Notes under the pieces: model-generated
Databases searched by the model: none
What the model saw: the letters and a program-made list of their open reading frames with translations, nothing else
Told to the model about the DNA's origin: nothing
Shown: positions 28,001-59,840 of the stretch, one piece after another
Layout: each line of letters begins with the position of its first letter
Position numbering within the stretch: the first letter of the stretch is position 1
From: Amycolatopsis mediterranei
Lineage (GTDB): Bacteria > Actinomycetota > Actinomycetes > Mycobacteriales > Pseudonocardiaceae
DNA: 64,000 nt
Assembly (NCBI RefSeq): GCF_026017845.1
Contig: NZ_CP100416.1
Coordinates: 3,504,948 to 3,568,947 of the forward strand
Direction of reading: 5' to 3'
Translations under genes and position numbers: made by a program

Positions 28001-31000
28001 GCTCGACGGGGTCCGCGTGCTGGTGACCGACGACGCCGGCCGGGCGCTCGCCGAGGACGTCCACAGTGGACCGGTGGTGACCATCGGCGAATCCGGTGAC
28101 GAGCCCTCCGACGCGCCGGATGTCCTGCTGCGGCCGGACAATCTCGCGTACGTCATGTACACCTCGGGCTCGACGGGGACGCCCAAGGGGGTGGCCGTCA
28201 GCCACCGGGCCGTCGTCGGCCTGGCCCGGGAGCGGGCCTTCGCCGTCCCCGCCCACCGGAGCGTGCTCATGCACTCCGCGCTGGCGTTCGACGCTTCGAC
28301 GTACGAGCTGTGGGTACCGTTGCTCAGCGGCGGCCGCGTGGTCGTCGCGCCGCCGGGGGACATCGACGCCGACGTGCTGCGCCGCGTGATCACCACGCAC
28401 GGGGTGACCGGGCTGTTCATCACCGCGGGGCTGTTCCGCGTGCTGGCGCAGGAGGATCCCGGCTGCCTGCGCGGCGTCCGCGAGGTGTGGACGGGCGGCG
28501 AGGTGGTGCGTCCCGCCGCGGTGCGGCAGGTGTCGGACGCGTGCCCGGGGCTGACCGTGGTCGACGTCTACGGCCCCACCGAGACCACGACGTTCGCCAC
28601 CCGGTTCCCGCTGCCGCCCGGCGAGCCGGTGCCGGACGTGCTGCCGATCGGACGGCCGCTGGACGACACCGCGGCCCACGTGCTCGACCACGGGCTGCGG
28701 CCGGTGCCGCCGGGTGCCGTCGGCGAGCTGTACCTGGCCGGCACCGGGCTGGCCCGCGGCTACCTCGGGCAGCCGGCGCTGACGGCGGAACGGTTCCTGG
28801 CCGACCCGTTCGGAGCGCCTGGCGCGCGGATGTATCGCACGGGCGACCTCGTGCGGTGGACCCGCGGCTCGCTTTCCGGGGGTCCGGGTGGCGAAGCCCC
28901 CGGCCCGGGGCGAAGCCCCGGTTGTCACAGCGTGCTGGAGTTCGTCGGCCGCGCCGACGACCAGGTGAAGATCCGCGGCTTCCGCGTCGAGCTCGGCGAG
29001 ATCGAGACGGCGCTGACCGCCCACGCGGGCGTGGCCGAAGCCGTCGTCGTCGCGGCCGAAAACGGCGGGTCCAAGCGGCTCGTGGCCTACGTCGTCGTGA
29101 CCGGGACGCCGGACCTGCGCGAATTCCTGCTGCGCTCGCTGCCGGACTACCTCGTCCCGGCCGTGTTCGTGCCGCTCGAAGCCCTGCCGCTGAACGAAAA
29201 CGGCAAGGTCGACCGCCGGGCGCTGCCCGCGCCCGACTTCGTCTCCGGGCTCGGGTACCGCGAGCCCGCCACGGACGCCGAGCGGCTGCTCGCCGGCATC
29301 TGGGCCGAGGTGCTGCGGGTGGAGCGGGTCGGCGCCGACGACAACTTCTTCGAGCTCGGCGGCGACTCGATCCTGAGCATCCAGGTGGTCTCCCGGGCCC
29401 GCCGGGCCGGCCTCGACCTGATGCCCGGCCAGGTCTTCGACCACCCGACCGTCGCCGCGCTCGCCCTCGCCGCCACCCCGGCCGCGCCCGCGGCCGTCGC
29501 CGACGCCGAACCGGTCACCGGCGGGATGCCGCTGACGCCGGTGCAGCACTGGTACCTCGACCCGCGGCCGGTGCACCCCGGGCAGTTCGCCCAGTCCGTC
29601 TCGGTGGAACTGCCGGCCCCGCCGGACCCGGCGGTGCTGCGCCGCGCGCTGCGCGAGCTCCAGCTGCACCACGACGCCCTGCGGCTGCGGTTCACCGCCG
29701 ACGGCCCGCACCACGCGCCGGACGCCCAAGACGTCCTCGGCGCCACGATCGACCTCGAAACCGGGCCGCTGCTGCGTGCCGACCTGTCCGGCACGACGCT
29801 GACGCTCGCCGCGCACCACCTGGTCGTCGACGGCGTTTCGTGGCGGATCCTCCTGGAGGACCTGGAAACCCTGCTCGAAGGCGGCGAACTGCCGGCCCGG
29901 ACGACATCCTTCCGCGACTGGGCCCGCACCCTGGCCCGCCACACGGCCGACGGCTTCTTCGACGGCGAACTCGCCCACTGGGCGGCGATCGACGCCGACC
30001 CGGACCTGCCGGTCGACGCGGCGGGCGAAAACACCTACGGCTCGGCCCGCTCGCTGGTCGTGCGGCTGCCCGCGGACGTGACCCGCGCGGTGCTGCACGA
30101 CGTGCCGGGGGCGTACCGGACGCAGGTCAACGACGTCCTGCTGACCGCGCTCGGCCGCGTGCTGGGCGACTGGACCGGCCGCGACCGCGTGCTGGTCGAC
30201 CTCGAAGGCCACGGGCGCGAAGACCTGTTCCCCGGGATCGACCTCTCCCGCACGGTCGGCTGGTTCACCTCGATCTTCCCGGTCGAGCTGACCTCGTCCC
30301 GGGCGGACTGGGGCGAGGCCCTGAAGACGACGAAGGAACGGCTGCGGGCGATTCCCCGCCGGGGGATCGGCTACGGCGCCCTGCGCTACCTCGCCGGTAC
30401 CGCCCCGCACCTCGAACCGCGGATCAGCTTCAACTACCTGGGCCGCTTCGACCACGGCGGCGGCCTGGGCGGCGCCGCGCACCCCGAGCAGACCCGCGCG
30501 CACCAGCTCGACGTCGTCGGCGCGGTCGTCGGCGACGAGCTGGAACTGACCTGGCAGTACTCGGCGGGCGTGCACACCGAGGCCACCGTCCGCCGGCTGG
30601 CCGACGCCCTCTCCGAAGCGCTCACCGGGATCGCCGCGCACTGCGCCCGGCCGGACGCCGGCGGCCGCACGCCGTCGGACTTCCCGCTGGCCCGCCTCGA
30701 CCAGGCCGCGGTGGACCGCCTCGCCGGCACCGGCCGGACGGTCGAGGACATCTACCCGCTCACCCCGATGCAGTCGGGCATGGTCTTCCACAGCCTTGTC
30801 GACGGCGCGGCCGGGACCTACCTCAACCAGGTGCGGCTGCGGCTGACCGGCATCACCGACCCCGAGCGCCTCGCCCGGGCGTGGCAGTCGGTCGTCGCGG
30901 ACACGCCGGTGCTGCGCACCCGCGTCGTCTGGGACGGGCTCGACGAGCCCGTGCAGGTCGTCGAGCGGGCCGTCACGGTCCCGGTCGTCCAGCTCGACTG

Positions 31001-34000
31001 GACGGCGCTGGACGACGACGAGCGGGCCCGCGAGCAGGAGCGGTTCCTCCAGGCTGATCGCGCGGAGGGCTTCGACCTGACGGCCGCGCCGCTGCTGCGG
31101 CTGGCGTTCGCCCGGCTGCCCGGCGGCGACGTCCTGCTGGTGTGGACGTTCCACCACGTGCTGCTCGACGGCTGGAGCGCCGCGCAGGTGTTCGGCGAGG
31201 TGTGCGCCCGGTACGCGGGCGCCACGACGCCGGGGCACCGCCCGCCGTTCCGCGAGTACCTGCGCTGGCTCGGCGAGCAGGACACCGTGGCCGCCGAAGC
31301 CCACTGGCGCGACCAGCTGGCCGGGCTGCGGACGCCGACCCCGCTGCCGTTCGACCGCCGTCCGGTCGAGGCCCACCGCGCCCGGTCCGCCGCGTCGGTC
31401 CGGGTGTCGGCACCCGCCGACGGCCTGCGGGAGCTGGCGCGCCGCGCCGGCCTGACGCTCAACACGATCGTGCAGGGTGCCTGGGGGCTCGTGCTTTCCC
31501 GCTACAGCGGGGAATCCGACGTCGTCTTCGGCACCACCGTGTCCGGCCGGCCGGCCGACCTGCCGGGCGTCGAGTCGATGGCCGGGCTGTTCATCAACAC
31601 CCTGCCCGCACCGGTGACCGTCCACGACGGACACACCGTGGCGGACTGGCTGCGCGAGCTGCAGGCGGCCCAGGCGCGCTCGCGCCGGTTCGACTTCGTG
31701 TCGCTGGCCCAGCTGCAGACCTGGGCGGGCGGCACCACGCTGTTCGACAGCATCCTCGTCTTCGAGAACTACCCGTTCGACACCGAAGCCGTGGCCGCGC
31801 ACGGGATCGGCCTGCACGAGGAAGGCGAGCTGCAGCCGACCAACTACCCGCTCAGCGTCGTCGTCGCGCCCGGCGAGCGGCTGACGGTGACCTTCGACCA
31901 CGACCCGGACCTGTTCGACCGGGCCACCATCGACCGGCTGGCCGGGCAGCTGCTGCTCGCCCTCGACCGCATCGCCGCGGGCCCCGGCCTGCGGGTCGGC
32001 GAGCTCGACCTGCTGACCGACGGCGACCGCGAGCGCGTGCTGCGGACGTTCAACGACACCGCGCACCCGGTGGCCGAGGCCACCGTGGTGAGCCGGTTCG
32101 CCGAGCAGGTCCGCCGGACGCCGGACGCCCCGGCGGTCGGCGACCTGACCTACGCGGAGCTCGACGCCCGTGCCGACGGGCTCGCCCGCCGGCTGATCGA
32201 GCTGGGTGTGGGCGTCGAGGACCGGGTGGGCCTGCTGCTGGAGCGGTCGGCCGACGTCGTCGTCGCCGAGCTGGCGGTGCTCAAGGCCGGGGCCGCGTAC
32301 GTGCCGGTCGACCTGCGCGCGCCGGCGAGCCGGATGCGCCTGGTGCTGGCCGAAGCGGGCGTCTCCGTGGTCGTCACCGATCGGTCCGATGTGGACGTCC
32401 ATGATGGACCCGTCGTGCGGGTGGACGAGACCGGCCCGGCCGGTGCGGCCGATGTCGTGGTGCAGCCGGGGAATCTGGCGTACGTGATGTACACGTCCGG
32501 GTCGACGGGTCAGCCCAAGGGCGTGGCGGTGACCCACCGCGACATCGTGGCTCTCGCGTCGGACCGGTCGTTCGCGGGCGAGGCGCACCGCAGCGTGCTG
32601 CTGCACTCGCCGCAGGCGTTCGACGCCTCGACGTACGAGGTGTGGGTGCCGCTGCTCAACGGCGGCCGGGTGGTCGTCGCGCCGCCGGGAGACGTCGACG
32701 CCGACGTCCTGCGCGAGGTCGTCGCGGGGCAGGGTGTCACCGCGCTCTGGCTGACCGCCGGGTTGTTCCGCCTGCTGGCGCAGGAGGATCCCGGCTGCCT
32801 GCGCGGCGCCGGCGAGGTGTGGACCGGCGGCGACGTCGTCCCCGCCGCCGCCGTCCGCCAGGTGCGGGCGGCCTGCCCGGGGCTGACCGTCGTCGACGGC
32901 TACGGCCCCACCGAGACGACCACCTTCGCCAGCCGGTACGTCCTGGCCCCCGAAGCCGCGGTCCCGGACGCGATGCCGATCGGGCAGCCGCTGGACAACA
33001 TGGCCGCCTACGTCCTCGACGAGGGGCTGCGGCCGGTCCCGCCGGGCGTGACGGGGGAGCTGTTCGTCGCCGGCGCCGGCGTGTCCCGCGGCTACCTCGG
33101 CCGGCCGGGGCTGACCGCGGAACGTTTCGTGGCCAACCCCTTCGGCGAGCCGGGCGCGCGGATGTACCGCACTGGCGACGTGGTCCGCTGGTCCGGTGGC
33201 TCGCTTTCCGGGGGTCCGGGTGGCGAAGCCCCCGGCCCGGGGCGAAGCCCCGGTAATCACGCAGCCGTGCTGGAGTTCGTCGGCCGCGCCGACGACCAGG
33301 TGAAGATCCGCGGCTTCCGGATCGAGCTGGGCGAGATCGAGACGGCCCTGTCCGCCCACCCGGACGTCGCCGAAGCGGTCGTCGTCACCCGCGACCGGCG
33401 GCTCGTCGCCTACGTCGTCACCACCGCGGGCACCGCCGACCTCCGGGCGTGGCTGCAGCGCGACCTGCCCGACTACATGGTGCCGTCGGCCTTCGTGACG
33501 CTCGACGCGCTTCCCCTGAGCGCCAACGGAAAGGTCGATCGCCGGGCGCTGCCGGAACCCGCCGCGGAGCCGATGGCCGGGTACGTGCCGCCGCGCACGG
33601 ACACCGAACGCGTGCTCGCCGAAGTCTGGGCCGAGGTGCTGGGCGTGCCCGGCGTCGGCGTCGAGGACAACTTCTTCGAACTCGGCGGCGACTCGATCCT
33701 CAGCATCCAGGTCGTCTCCCGGGCCCGGCGGCACGGCCTCGCGCTGACCCCGCGGGACCTGTTCGCCCACCAGACCGTCGCCGCGCTGGCCGTCGCGGCG
33801 GGCTCGGCCGCGGTCACCGTGGCCGAGCAGGGACCGGTCACCGGCGTCGCCGCGCTGACCCCGATCCAGCTCTGGTTCTTCGCCGGGCACTTCGGCGATC
33901 CCGACCAGTTCACGCAGTCGGTGCGGATCGAGCGGGCCGAACCGTTCGACGTCGGGACGCTGCGAGCGGCACTGGCCACGCTGACCGCGCACCATGACGC

Positions 34001-37000
34001 CCTGCGGATGCGGTTCACCATCGGCGGCCAGGAAAACGCCCCGGCCGAACCGGCCAAGATCCTCGGCGCCGGCATCGACGTGGCCCGCGGGCCGCTGCTC
34101 ACCGCCGAACTGCTCGAGCCTGCCGTCCTGCGGCTGACGGTCAACCACCTCGTCGTCGACGGCGTTTCGTGGCGGATCCTCCTGGAGGACTTCGAGACCG
34201 CCTACCGCGGCGGGCCGCTGCCGCCGAAGACGACCTCGTTCCGCGACTGGGCCAACCGGCTCGCCGCGCACGCCCAGGCCGGCGGCTTCGACGACGAACT
34301 GCCGTACTGGCGCGAAGCGCTCGCCGTCGACCCTGCTTTGCCGATCGACACTGCCCTCCCGGTCGACCACGGCGCCGCCGAGGAGGGCACCGGCACGGTC
34401 ACCACGCGCCTGGACGCCGAGCTGACGCGGGCGCTCCTGCAGGACGTCCCGGCCGCCTACCGGACGCAGGTCAACGACGTGCTGCTGGCCGCGCTGGGCC
34501 GGGTGCTGGCTCGCTGGACCGGCCGCGACGGCGTGCTGATCGACCTGGAGGGCCACGGCCGCGAGGACCTGTTCGACGACGTCGACCTGTCCCGCACGGT
34601 CGGCTGGTTCACCTCGCTCTACCCGGTGGCGCTGCGGATCGACGACGACTGGGGTGCGCTGCTCAAGTCGGTCAAGGAACAGCTGCGCGCGGTGCCCCGC
34701 CGCGGAGCGGGCTTCGGCGCGCTGCGGTACCTGACCGGGACCGCGCCCGCGCTGCAGCCCGAGATCAGCTTCAATTACCTGGGCCGGCTCGACGGCGCCG
34801 CCGGCAGCCTCGACTCTTCGGTCGGCGAAGGGGCCGGCCGGGCGCACCTGCTCGACGTCGTCGGCCGGGTGGACCGGGAAACCCTGGAACTGACCTGGTA
34901 CTACTCGCGCGGCACGCACACCGCCGCCACGGTGGAGCGCCTGGCCGCGGAACTGGTGGCCGCGCTGGGCGAAGCCGTCGCGCACTGCGCCGAACCCGGT
35001 GCCGGCGGCCGCACCCCGAGCGACTTCCCGCTGGCCGAGCTGACCCAGCGGCAGGTGGACCGGATCGCCGGTGACGGCCGTGGCGTGGCCGACGTCCACC
35101 CGCTCACGCCGATGCAGGCGGGCATGGTCTTCCACGGGCTGTCCCAGGAATCCCAGGGTGTCTACTTCGAACAGGTCACCGCGGTCCTGGACGGCGTGGC
35201 CGAGCCGCGGTTCCTGGCCGAAGCGTGGCAGCACGTGGTCGACCGGACGCCGGTCCTGCGCGGCAGCGTCGTCTGGGAGGACGTCCCCGAGCCGCTGCTC
35301 GTGGTCCACCGCGAAGCACGGGTACCGGTCACCGAGCTCGACTGGCGGAATCGCGATCGCGAGGAAGCCCTGCGCGAGCTGCTCGCGAGTGACCGGGCGA
35401 AGCCGTTCGACCTGGCGGCCGCGCCGCTGGTGCGGATCACGCTGGCCCGGCTTCCGGGCGACGCCGTTCAGCTCGTCTGGACGTTCCACCACGTGCTGCT
35501 GGACGGCTGGAGCGTCTTCCAGGTGCTCTCCGACGTCTGCACCGCCTACGCGGCGCTGCGCGACGGCACGCCGCCCGCGCTGCCGCACCGCCGCCCGTTC
35601 GGGGACTACGTCACGTGGCTGAGCGGCCAGACCGCCGAGGGCGCCGAAGAGTACTGGCGCCGCGAGCTCGCCGACGTCACCGAGCCGACGCCGCTGCCCT
35701 ACGACCGGGTCCCCGCGTTCGCCCACGAATCGAGCTCATCGACCTGGGTCAGCCGCGACCTGGACGAGGCGGCGACCGGCCGGCTGGCGGCGTTCGCCCG
35801 GCGGGAGCGGCTCACCCTCAACGCCGTCGTGCAGGGGGCCTGGGCGCTGCTGCTGGCCCGGCACAGCGGCGAGGACGACGTCTGCTTCGGCGCCACCGTG
35901 TCCGGCCGCCCGGCCGGGCTGGCCGGCGTCGACGACATCACCGGCATCTTCATCAACACCCTGCCGGTGCGGGTCACCGCCGACCCGGCGGCCCCGGTCG
36001 CCGGCTGGCTGCGCGGCCTGCAGACCGCGCAGGCGGAATCACGCCGGTTCGAGCACGTGCCGCTGACCGCGGTGCAGGCCTGGAGCGGGGTCGAGGGCGG
36101 CCGGAACCTGTTCGACAGCCTCGTGGTGTTCGAGAACTACCCGGTCACCGCCGACGATGTCGCCGCGCACGGGGTGCGGCTGCGTGACCTGCAGGCGATG
36201 GAGACGACGAACTACCCGCTCAGCATCGTGGCTGCGCCCGGCCCGCGCCTGTCGCTCGGCCTGGGCTACGACCCGGCGCTGTTCGACGAAGCGACGATCC
36301 GGCGGCTGGCCGGGCGGCTCGAACACCTCCTGGAAGCGATCGCCGAAGACCCGGCCCGGCCGCTGCGGGAGTTCGACGTCCTCGGTGCCGGCGAACGCGA
36401 CCAGGTCCTCGTGACCTTCAACGACACCGGCCACGAGGTCCCGCCGGTCACCCTCACCGGGCTGATCGAGGCCCAGGCGGCTCGCACCCCGGACGCCGTC
36501 GCGGTGCTTTCCCGCGACGAACGGCTCACCTTCGCCGAACTCGACGCCCGCGCCGACCGGCTGGCCCGGCTGCTGGCCGCGCGGGGTGCCGGGCCGGAAC
36601 GAATCGTCGCGCTCGCCCTCGGGCGTTCGGTGGAGATCGTCGTCGCGCAGCTGGCCGTGCTGAAGACCGGCGCCGCGTACCTGCCGGTCGACCCGGACTA
36701 CCCGGCCGAGCGGATCGCGTTCATGCTCGCCGACGCGAACCCGGTCGTCGTGGTGACCAAGCCCGGAACGCCGCTGCCGGTGGAGAACGTGCTCGTCCTC
36801 GACGGCTCGGAGGCCCACAGCCCGGCCGGCCCACTCGGCCGGTCGGTGCCCCTGGCCGCGCCGGCGTACGTCATCTACACCTCGGGCTCGACCGGCACCC
36901 CGAAGGGCGTCGTCGTCACCCACGCCGGTCTCGCGAGCTTCTCCGGGGCCGAAATCGCCCACTTCGACGTCCGGCCCGGCGACCGCGTGCTGCAGTTCTC

Positions 37001-38204
37001 TTCGCCGAGTTTCGACGCGTCGGTGCTGGAGCTGTGCATGGCGCTGCCCGCCGGGGCCGCCCTGGTCGTGCCGCCGCCCGGGCCGCTGCTCGGCGAGCAC
37101 CTGGCCGCCGTGCTGCGCGACGAAGGCGTCACCCACGCGCTGATCCCGCCGGTCGCCATGGCGAGCGTGCCCGACGTCGAGCTGCCCGCGTTCCGGACCC
37201 TGGTCGTCGGCGGCGAGGCCTGCCCGGCCGACCTGGTGGCCCGCTGGGCACCGGGCCGCCGGATGATCAACGCCTACGGGCCCACCGAAACGACGGTGGT
37301 GGCGACCTGGAGCGACCCCCTCGAACCCGGGGCCACCCCGCCGATCGGCCGCCCGATCCGCAACACCCGCGTCCGCGTCCTCGACGCCGCCCTCCGCCCG
37401 GTGCCGATCGGCGTCGCGGGGGAGCTGTACGTCTCCGGTGCGGGGCTCGCCCGCGGGTACCTCGACCGGCCGGGCCTGACCGCCACGCGGTTCCTCGCCG
37501 ATCCGTTCGGGGCGCCGGGGACGCGGATGTACCGCACCGGTGATCTGGCGCGGTGGCGCGCCGACGGCACGCTCGAGTTCCTGGGCCGCGCCGACGACCA
37601 GGTGAAGATCCGCGGCTTCCGGATCGAGCCCGGCGAGATCGTGGCGGTCCTGCGCAAGCACGCGGGAGTCCGCGACGCCGCCGTGGTCGCCGACGGCCAG
37701 CGGCTGATCGCCTACTTCGTGGGCGATCCGGACAGCGCCGATCCGGGCAGCGCCGATCCGGGCAGCGCCGATCCGGGGAGCGGGCTGCGGGAGCACGTCG
37801 CCGCGGCCCTGCCGGCCCACTTCGTGCCCGCCGCGTTCGTCCGGCTCGACGCGCTTCCGTTGACGGCCAACGGAAAGCTGGACCGGCGGGCGCTGCCCGC
37901 CCCGGCCGCGCCGGAGGAGAGCGCCGGGTACGCAGCCCCGGAAACCGAGACCGAAGAAGTCCTCGCGGCCATCTGGGCGGAGGCGCTCGATCTCGACCGG
38001 GTCGGCGTCGAGGACAACTTCTTCGCCCTCGGCGGCGATTCGCTGCGCAGCCTGCAGATCACGTCGATGACGAAGTCGGCCTTCGACGTCGAAATCACGC
38101 CAAGGGACGTGCTCACCGCCGGCACCGTGCTGGCGCTGGCGGAGCTCGTCGAAGAACGGGTCCTGCAGGACCTCGAACGGCTCGCCGCCGGCCACGACCA
38201 CTGA
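20277..38204 (+). CDS. Non-ribosomal peptide synthetase, modules 1-5
   Basis: A 5,975-residue NRPS with the domain order A-T / C-A-T-E / C-A-T-E / C-A-T-E / C-A-T. Carrier serines are at residues 542, 1583, 3031, 4473 and 5922, all in LGGDS motifs. The protein starts directly with an adenylation domain (no starter C or formylation domain), so it initiates the chain with a free amino terminus. It ends in a carrier domain with no thioesterase, so the pentapeptide must pass to the next synthetase. Condensation domains after E domains begin like D-accepting types (DIYPLTPxQxGM), and the one after module 1 like an L-accepting type. ATG 20277 follows GAAAGG by 8 bp and starts the first conserved A-domain segment; an upstream in-frame ATG lacks support. 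Three A domains carry an in-frame palindromic DNA insertion. MbtH follows 32 bp downstream. Confidence 0.95.
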   Translation: MPRYDVSVPAADDDRSTLAGLVQAQAARTPAEPALTGADGTLTYATVNARANRLARLLIRHGAGPEEVVALVLPRSADLVVAQLATAKAGAAFLPVDPDQPAERLAFVLADAKPVLVVGRGNAKATLDLGEPGLLDGLADTDPTDADRTRPLHLDHPAYLIYTSGSTGVPKGVLVTHRGLAGFFAAMREQYDVRPGDRVLEFSSPSFDASILELGMALPAGAALVVPPPGPLLGDRLADVLAEHKITHALIPPVALATLSAEHAAGLPDFRTVIVGGDACPPELVRTWAPGRRMINSYGPTEFTVVATWSDPLVPGGTPPIGHPLPEATAYVLDEALRPAATGELYLAGPELARGYLDRPGLTASRFVADPFGEPGARMYRTGDVVRRTAGGELEFAGRTDHQVKIRGFRIEPGEIEALLREQEGVREAVVVAREDQPGVKRLVAYVAGDADPADLRAAAADRLPPYMVPAAFVPLAAMPLTHHGKLDRDALPEPDWAAQVRAAHTAPRTPAERALAEIWADVLGVPDIGVDADFFELGGDSILGAQALARIRARFGAELSPRVVFDARTIAKLAELLPARSSAPAGRIEPVAHDAVVPLSPVQRRLWVLDQQNPGSTEYNAGVGLTLSGPLDREALLAALDGLAARHESLRTTFPTVDGEGVQVVAEEGTIPLREADAEADLDAQLAAELDRPFDLAAGPLTRATLIRRGPDEHLLLLCQHHIITDGWSVGLLVDEFATLYAGEKPAPLDIGYRDYSRWHHDRLTGPLRERQLAYWREQLTGLEPLDLPTDRPRPPVRAGEGAIRRYALPAELAGRLAELGHDTGATLFTTLTALVQVLLARYTGQDDVAVGTAVSGRDHDQLERLAGFFVNTLVLRSAVDPAQPFDAFLDRVKETTLAAFAAAEVPFDQVVDDLRPARDPSRTPLVQVLLVLQQDLVRPREAGALRLGEHDLPRPRARFDLVLEFQPQGRSVAIEYDTALFDAATIDRFAGHLRVLAEAVVAEPHRPVAELPILGDAELAQLAELSRGPVLEAPEATLPQLFEAQAARTPDAVAVVCEDRSLTYAELDEQATRLARILAERGAGPERFVAVSLPRTERILVALLGVLKSGAAYLPVDPAYPADRQELILDDAGPALLLTPDGRGPGSVPALAFDDPALLGGVSAAPLARATNPDHPAYVIHTSGSTGRPKGVVVAHRSAANLMAWAGTDFADVFRPGSTVVASTSLNFDVSVFEIFAPLMTGATVEIVRDVLALGEGEHTGRPVGLVSGVPSAFAQLLAQGAVSLRPSTVVLAGEALTRHALLDIRKALPGSRIANIYGPTESTVYATAWYHDTDRTPPIGRPIAGIRSYVLDPGMRPVPVGVPGELHLGGAGVARGYLGRPGLTADRFVADPFGEPGARMYRTGDVVRWTHSSLSGGPGGEAPGPGRSPGCRSGELEYLGRADDQVKIRGFRIEPGEVEAALRQHPDVTEAVVVARTDAGHQRLVAYVVPEAPAGLREFLGASLPAHLVPSAFVPLDRLPLNPSGKLDRRALPAPDWTGGTTRVAPRTETERLLAAIWADALGLPEVGVEDNFFELGGDSILSIRLVSEAAKAGLRITTKDVFRHQTIAVLAAAAGTVAPAEERPPATGEVVVTPIQHWFLDTDPADPDHFVQQLGVRLADDVDGDRLRAAVNTVVAHHDALRLRFRKTTEGWTQFHAEPGEADVFGAEIDIERGPLVRADLDGTTLRLTVHHLVVDGVSWRILLEDIGHAYHGRELSARTTSFQDWANRLAEHDFAGDLPYWRAVDGAQIPLDTDGANTVASTRTVTTRLDAELTRALLQDVPGVYRTQVNDVLLAALGGALRRWSGAGRVLVDLEGHGREDLFDDVDLSRTVGWFTSMFPVALDAPDSDIPNADIATLLKSVKEQLRAIPARGLSYGVLRHLAGTAPAVTPRLSFNYLGRFEVEGELYQGIERELELSQHPADVRAHAVDVVARVAEGRLEITWFYSDQLHEEATIRTVADDLVHGLAGIAAHCAEPGAGGRTPSDFPLAGLDQAAVDRLAGDGRDVEDIYPLTPAQAGMLFHRLTGGGRHAYLQQVTFVMSDVPDPAALGRAWQRVVDRTPVLRTQVVWDGLDTPVQVVHRQVTLPVEHRDWTSAPEDLDTVLAADRDAGLDLGELPLMRLLLARVSATEVRVVWTFHHLLLDGWSLFQVLSDVAAAHAGRTLPARPPFRDHVRWLSEQDQPTAETYWRERLSGRPEQARLRTDRPRSPAHPVESTASLRIELPAGPLRTAAQRLGLTLNTLVQGAWAVLLARHTGRPEVCFGTTVAGRPAELPGAGEITGMFITTLPVVADVDERAAAADWLRGLQDAQAEARRFDHLSLARLQSWGGEFDSLLVFENYPVTAELGLRDLRGVETTNYPLSVVAYPGEERLEFLFGYDPELFDAETVAGFAGHLETLLAELATRPHEPLARLRMLTDTEQQAVLDQGNGATQDCPDTTVPALFAEQVRRTPDAVAVTGDVTLTYAELDARANRLAHRLLALGARRDGLVGLLLGRSADVVVAELAVLKAGGAYLPLDARAPRSRLTALLDGVRVLVTDDAGRALAEDVHSGPVVTIGESGDEPSDAPDVLLRPDNLAYVMYTSGSTGTPKGVAVSHRAVVGLARERAFAVPAHRSVLMHSALAFDASTYELWVPLLSGGRVVVAPPGDIDADVLRRVITTHGVTGLFITAGLFRVLAQEDPGCLRGVREVWTGGEVVRPAAVRQVSDACPGLTVVDVYGPTETTTFATRFPLPPGEPVPDVLPIGRPLDDTAAHVLDHGLRPVPPGAVGELYLAGTGLARGYLGQPALTAERFLADPFGAPGARMYRTGDLVRWTRGSLSGGPGGEAPGPGRSPGCHSVLEFVGRADDQVKIRGFRVELGEIETALTAHAGVAEAVVVAAENGGSKRLVAYVVVTGTPDLREFLLRSLPDYLVPAVFVPLEALPLNENGKVDRRALPAPDFVSGLGYREPATDAERLLAGIWAEVLRVERVGADDNFFELGGDSILSIQVVSRARRAGLDLMPGQVFDHPTVAALALAATPAAPAAVADAEPVTGGMPLTPVQHWYLDPRPVHPGQFAQSVSVELPAPPDPAVLRRALRELQLHHDALRLRFTADGPHHAPDAQDVLGATIDLETGPLLRADLSGTTLTLAAHHLVVDGVSWRILLEDLETLLEGGELPARTTSFRDWARTLARHTADGFFDGELAHWAAIDADPDLPVDAAGENTYGSARSLVVRLPADVTRAVLHDVPGAYRTQVNDVLLTALGRVLGDWTGRDRVLVDLEGHGREDLFPGIDLSRTVGWFTSIFPVELTSSRADWGEALKTTKERLRAIPRRGIGYGALRYLAGTAPHLEPRISFNYLGRFDHGGGLGGAAHPEQTRAHQLDVVGAVVGDELELTWQYSAGVHTEATVRRLADALSEALTGIAAHCARPDAGGRTPSDFPLARLDQAAVDRLAGTGRTVEDIYPLTPMQSGMVFHSLVDGAAGTYLNQVRLRLTGITDPERLARAWQSVVADTPVLRTRVVWDGLDEPVQVVERAVTVPVVQLDWTALDDDERAREQERFLQADRAEGFDLTAAPLLRLAFARLPGGDVLLVWTFHHVLLDGWSAAQVFGEVCARYAGATTPGHRPPFREYLRWLGEQDTVAAEAHWRDQLAGLRTPTPLPFDRRPVEAHRARSAASVRVSAPADGLRELARRAGLTLNTIVQGAWGLVLSRYSGESDVVFGTTVSGRPADLPGVESMAGLFINTLPAPVTVHDGHTVADWLRELQAAQARSRRFDFVSLAQLQTWAGGTTLFDSILVFENYPFDTEAVAAHGIGLHEEGELQPTNYPLSVVVAPGERLTVTFDHDPDLFDRATIDRLAGQLLLALDRIAAGPGLRVGELDLLTDGDRERVLRTFNDTAHPVAEATVVSRFAEQVRRTPDAPAVGDLTYAELDARADGLARRLIELGVGVEDRVGLLLERSADVVVAELAVLKAGAAYVPVDLRAPASRMRLVLAEAGVSVVVTDRSDVDVHDGPVVRVDETGPAGAADVVVQPGNLAYVMYTSGSTGQPKGVAVTHRDIVALASDRSFAGEAHRSVLLHSPQAFDASTYEVWVPLLNGGRVVVAPPGDVDADVLREVVAGQGVTALWLTAGLFRLLAQEDPGCLRGAGEVWTGGDVVPAAAVRQVRAACPGLTVVDGYGPTETTTFASRYVLAPEAAVPDAMPIGQPLDNMAAYVLDEGLRPVPPGVTGELFVAGAGVSRGYLGRPGLTAERFVANPFGEPGARMYRTGDVVRWSGGSLSGGPGGEAPGPGRSPGNHAAVLEFVGRADDQVKIRGFRIELGEIETALSAHPDVAEAVVVTRDRRLVAYVVTTAGTADLRAWLQRDLPDYMVPSAFVTLDALPLSANGKVDRRALPEPAAEPMAGYVPPRTDTERVLAEVWAEVLGVPGVGVEDNFFELGGDSILSIQVVSRARRHGLALTPRDLFAHQTVAALAVAAGSAAVTVAEQGPVTGVAALTPIQLWFFAGHFGDPDQFTQSVRIERAEPFDVGTLRAALATLTAHHDALRMRFTIGGQENAPAEPAKILGAGIDVARGPLLTAELLEPAVLRLTVNHLVVDGVSWRILLEDFETAYRGGPLPPKTTSFRDWANRLAAHAQAGGFDDELPYWREALAVDPALPIDTALPVDHGAAEEGTGTVTTRLDAELTRALLQDVPAAYRTQVNDVLLAALGRVLARWTGRDGVLIDLEGHGREDLFDDVDLSRTVGWFTSLYPVALRIDDDWGALLKSVKEQLRAVPRRGAGFGALRYLTGTAPALQPEISFNYLGRLDGAAGSLDSSVGEGAGRAHLLDVVGRVDRETLELTWYYSRGTHTAATVERLAAELVAALGEAVAHCAEPGAGGRTPSDFPLAELTQRQVDRIAGDGRGVADVHPLTPMQAGMVFHGLSQESQGVYFEQVTAVLDGVAEPRFLAEAWQHVVDRTPVLRGSVVWEDVPEPLLVVHREARVPVTELDWRNRDREEALRELLASDRAKPFDLAAAPLVRITLARLPGDAVQLVWTFHHVLLDGWSVFQVLSDVCTAYAALRDGTPPALPHRRPFGDYVTWLSGQTAEGAEEYWRRELADVTEPTPLPYDRVPAFAHESSSSTWVSRDLDEAATGRLAAFARRERLTLNAVVQGAWALLLARHSGEDDVCFGATVSGRPAGLAGVDDITGIFINTLPVRVTADPAAPVAGWLRGLQTAQAESRRFEHVPLTAVQAWSGVEGGRNLFDSLVVFENYPVTADDVAAHGVRLRDLQAMETTNYPLSIVAAPGPRLSLGLGYDPALFDEATIRRLAGRLEHLLEAIAEDPARPLREFDVLGAGERDQVLVTFNDTGHEVPPVTLTGLIEAQAARTPDAVAVLSRDERLTFAELDARADRLARLLAARGAGPERIVALALGRSVEIVVAQLAVLKTGAAYLPVDPDYPAERIAFMLADANPVVVVTKPGTPLPVENVLVLDGSEAHSPAGPLGRSVPLAAPAYVIYTSGSTGTPKGVVVTHAGLASFSGAEIAHFDVRPGDRVLQFSSPSFDASVLELCMALPAGAALVVPPPGPLLGEHLAAVLRDEGVTHALIPPVAMASVPDVELPAFRTLVVGGEACPADLVARWAPGRRMINAYGPTETTVVATWSDPLEPGATPPIGRPIRNTRVRVLDAALRPVPIGVAGELYVSGAGLARGYLDRPGLTATRFLADPFGAPGTRMYRTGDLARWRADGTLEFLGRADDQVKIRGFRIEPGEIVAVLRKHAGVRDAAVVADGQRLIAYFVGDPDSADPGSADPGSADPGSGLREHVAAALPAHFVPAAFVRLDALPLTANGKLDRRALPAPAAPEESAGYAAPETETEEVLAAIWAEALDLDRVGVEDNFFALGGDSLRSLQITSMTKSAFDVEITPRDVLTAGTVLALAELVEERVLQDLERLAAGHDH
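22036..26400 (+). other. NRPS module 2 (C-A-T-E), residue 2 (D)
   Basis: L-accepting C domain (HHIITDG), then an A domain with read code DVFSVAIVYK, which I cannot assign. T and E domains follow; the E domain has [17 protein letters not shown] and VGWFTS. The A domain contains palindromic insertion copy 1 between [10 protein letters not shown] and LEYLGR. Confidence 0.8.
24520..24579. repeat. Palindromic element copy 1, in frame inside A domain of module 2
   Basis: A 60 bp GC-rich element that includes the hairpin CCGGGGC-GAA-GCCCCGG and a second, longer imperfect hairpin. It adds about 21 residues including [15 protein letters not shown] between core motifs A7 and A8. CAGC at 24518-24521 recurs at 24581-24584, exactly 63 bp later. 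Removing 63 bp restores a normal loop length (compare [11 protein letters not shown] in module 1). The sequence is identical to copy 2. Confidence 0.9.
26401..30715 (+). other. NRPS module 3 (C-A-T-E), residue 3 (D)
   Basis: D-accepting C domain ([21 protein letters not shown]), A domain with read code DAYFWGVTFK, T and an intact-looking E domain ([16 protein letters not shown]). The GxTFK ending is typical of Val/Ile-activating domains, so a branched aliphatic residue is likely. Contains insertion copy 2. Confidence 0.8.
28867..28926. repeat. Palindromic element copy 2, in frame inside A domain of module 3
   Basis: The 60 bases are identical to copy 1 and occupy the same A7-A8 loop. The bracketing GC dinucleotides at 28867 and 28930 are 63 bp apart, so the reading frame is kept. 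The added peptide again contains [15 protein letters not shown]. Confidence 0.9.
30716..35060 (+). other. NRPS module 4 (C-A-T-E), residue 4 (D)
   Basis: D-accepting C domain ([21 protein letters not shown]), A domain with read code DAYWWGGTFK (Val-like), T and E. The E-domain motif reads [10 protein letters not shown]: the first His of HHxxxDG is Asn, while the catalytic second His is kept. Contains insertion copy 3. Confidence 0.8.
33199..33258. repeat. Palindromic element copy 3, in frame inside A domain of module 4
   Basis: Identical to copies 1 and 2 except for the last few bases (GTAATC instead of GTTGTC). It lies in the same loop between YRTGDVVRW and VLEFVGR and adds 22 residues, one codon more than the other copies. 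Confidence 0.9.
35061..38204 (+). other. NRPS module 5 (C-A-T), residue 5 (L)
   Basis: D-accepting C domain ([12 protein letters not shown]), A domain with read code DALLVGAVVK (same type as modules 1 and 10, Tyr-like), then a carrier domain with LGGDSLRS. There is no E domain. The C-terminus ([17 protein letters not shown]) is a charged helix that may dock with the second synthetase. Confidence 0.8.
37734..37778 (+). repeat. Three 15 bp tandem repeats inside the module 5 A domain
   Basis: Three head-to-tail copies of a 15 bp unit encode [15 protein letters not shown] in the linker before the A10 motif. The copies are nearly identical at the nucleotide level, which suggests recent slippage. 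Length variation here would change a flexible linker by five residues at a time. Confidence 0.8.
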
Positions 38205-38236
38205 ACGAAAACCCTTACCGGAAAGGTGAAAAACCC

Positions 38237-38437
38237 ATGCAGGACGACGCCGAATTCCAGGTGCTGGTGAACGACGAGGGCCAGTACTCGCTGTGGCCGG
38301 TGGCCAACGAGGTACCCGCGGGGTGGCGCGCCGACGGCTTCCGCGGCGGCCGCCAGGAGTGCATGGACCACGTCGACGAGGTGTGGACCGACATGCGGCC
38401 GCTGAGCCTGCAGCGGCAGATGGCCGCCGACGGCTGA
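38237..38437 (+). CDS. mbtH: MbtH-like protein
   Basis: A 66-residue MbtH-family protein that binds and stabilises adenylation domains. The conserved positions are visible: [10 protein letters not shown], then PAGW, then [18 protein letters not shown], including the Trp residues that clasp the A domain. It stands 32 bp after the first NRPS gene. The single copy probably serves several of the ten A domains. Confidence 0.93.
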   Translation: MQDDAEFQVLVNDEGQYSLWPVANEVPAGWRADGFRGGRQECMDHVDEVWTDMRPLSLQRQMAADG

Positions 38438-38490
38438 GCCGGCGGCGCACCCCGCCCGTCCCACCGAACCGACGCGGAAGGTCCCCCCTG

Positions 38491-39849
38491 ATGCCCTCAC
38501 CTTCGACGTTTTCCCAGTCCATACCCGTGGTCCGGGACGTCCCGGACCCGCGGTCGCCCGCCGGCGGCCGCCTCCAGCGGCTGCTCGCGGGGCTCGCCCA
38601 CAAACACGGCGTCCCGGCCGCCCAGCTGGTCGTCCACGACGGCGGCCGGACCGCGTCGGCCACGGCAGGCGAGATCACCGCCGAGGCGAAGTTCCCGGTC
38701 GGGTCCATCACCAAGGCGTTCACCGCGGCACTGGCGATGCTGCTCGTCGCCGACGGCGACCTCGACCCGGACGACCCGCTCGGCGAGCACCTCGACGGCC
38801 TCGGGCCCCAGGTCGGCAGACCCACCGTGGGGCAGGTGCTCAGCCACACCGGCGGGCTGCCGGCCGCGCTCGGTGCCGCCGCGGACGGGGGCGGCTCGGC
38901 TCGCCGGTACCTGCGGGCCTGCCGCGACGCCGGGCTCGTCCAGCCGCCCGGGCTGGGCTTCTCCTACTCCAACGTCGGCTACGTCCTCACCGGCTACGTG
39001 GTCGAGGCCATCACCGGCATGAGCTGGTGGGAGGCGATGGACACGATGCTGCTCGGCGAACTCGGCATCGACGCCGCGTTCGTCGTGGAGCCGGGCGCCC
39101 GGCGCCGGACCAGGGCGCACGTCAGCGGGCACGCCGTGCACGCGGCGACCGGCCGCGCCCGGCCGGTCGCGCAGACCCTGACCCCAGCCGAGGCCGCGGC
39201 CGGGGCCCTCGCGCTGAGCGCCGAGGACCTCGTCGCGTTCGGCCTGATGTGCTGCGGCGGCGAGGGCCCGCTGCCGGCGGACCTGATCGACCTGATGCGC
39301 CGCCCGGTGCCGGGGGCGGAGCCGTTCGGGCTGGCCGACGCTTGGGGGCTCGGCCTGGCCGGCTACCGCGGTGCCGACGCGGACTGGACCGGCCACGACG
39401 GCACCGCCGACGGCACCTCCTGCCACCTGCGGATCGACGCCGAGCACGGCCGGGTCGTCGCGCTCACCACCAACGGGAGCACCGGCTCGGCGCTGTGGAC
39501 GGACCTGGTCGCGGCGCTGCGCGCCGACGGCCTGCCGGTCGGCGACTACGAGCTGCCCCGCGACTTCGACCGGGCCGCGCGCCCGGCCGCCGACCTGACC
39601 GGCCGCTACACCAACGGCGACCTGGAGTACCAGGTGGACGTCCGCGCGGACGGCGGCGCCGTGCTCGTCGTCGACGGCGAGGTCTACCCGGAGCTGGCGC
39701 TGCTGCGCGACGGGTCGTTCTCGGTGCGCGAACCCGGCACCGGGCGCCGGATCATCGGCGGCCGCTTCCTGACCGACCCGGCCACCGGCACCGTCAGCGC
39801 CATGCAGGCCGGGGGCCGCGTCGCCCGGCGCCGCCGCCGCGCCTCCTGA
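38491..39849 (+). CDS. Stand-alone PBP-type thioesterase, probable peptide cyclase
   Basis: A 452-residue class C beta-lactamase/penicillin-binding-protein-fold serine hydrolase. The catalytic motifs are SITK (Ser72, Lys75), YSN (Tyr159) and a third-strand motif around TGHDGTADG. The last 100 residues ([20 protein letters not shown] onward) look like the small beta-barrel found at the C-terminus of such enzymes. No signal peptide is visible, so it acts inside the cell. Its place between two NRPS genes that lack thioesterases matches the SurE/PBP-type thioesterases, which release and cyclise peptides in trans and favour a D residue at the C-terminus and an L residue at the N-terminus. Both conditions are met here. 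A simple esterase or resistance role is the alternative. Confidence 0.82.
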   Translation: MPSPSTFSQSIPVVRDVPDPRSPAGGRLQRLLAGLAHKHGVPAAQLVVHDGGRTASATAGEITAEAKFPVGSITKAFTAALAMLLVADGDLDPDDPLGEHLDGLGPQVGRPTVGQVLSHTGGLPAALGAAADGGGSARRYLRACRDAGLVQPPGLGFSYSNVGYVLTGYVVEAITGMSWWEAMDTMLLGELGIDAAFVVEPGARRRTRAHVSGHAVHAATGRARPVAQTLTPAEAAAGALALSAEDLVAFGLMCCGGEGPLPADLIDLMRRPVPGAEPFGLADAWGLGLAGYRGADADWTGHDGTADGTSCHLRIDAEHGRVVALTTNGSTGSALWTDLVAALRADGLPVGDYELPRDFDRAARPAADLTGRYTNGDLEYQVDVRADGGAVLVVDGEVYPELALLRDGSFSVREPGTGRRIIGGRFLTDPATGTVSAMQAGGRVARRRRRAS

Positions 39850-39899
39850 TCTCCCGCCACCCTGCACCACCCGACTTCTGTTGTAAGGACACGAAAGCG

Positions 39900-59836
<19,937 letters not shown>

Positions 59837-59840
<4 letters not shown>

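Noticed and set aside
20271-35726. A >5,000-codon open frame on the minus strand opposite the first NRPS, and a similar one at 39,684-54,911
   Set aside because: Both are mirror effects of the extreme G/C third-position bias of the NRPS genes. Their translations are low-complexity Arg/Gly/Val text without domains or ribosome sites.
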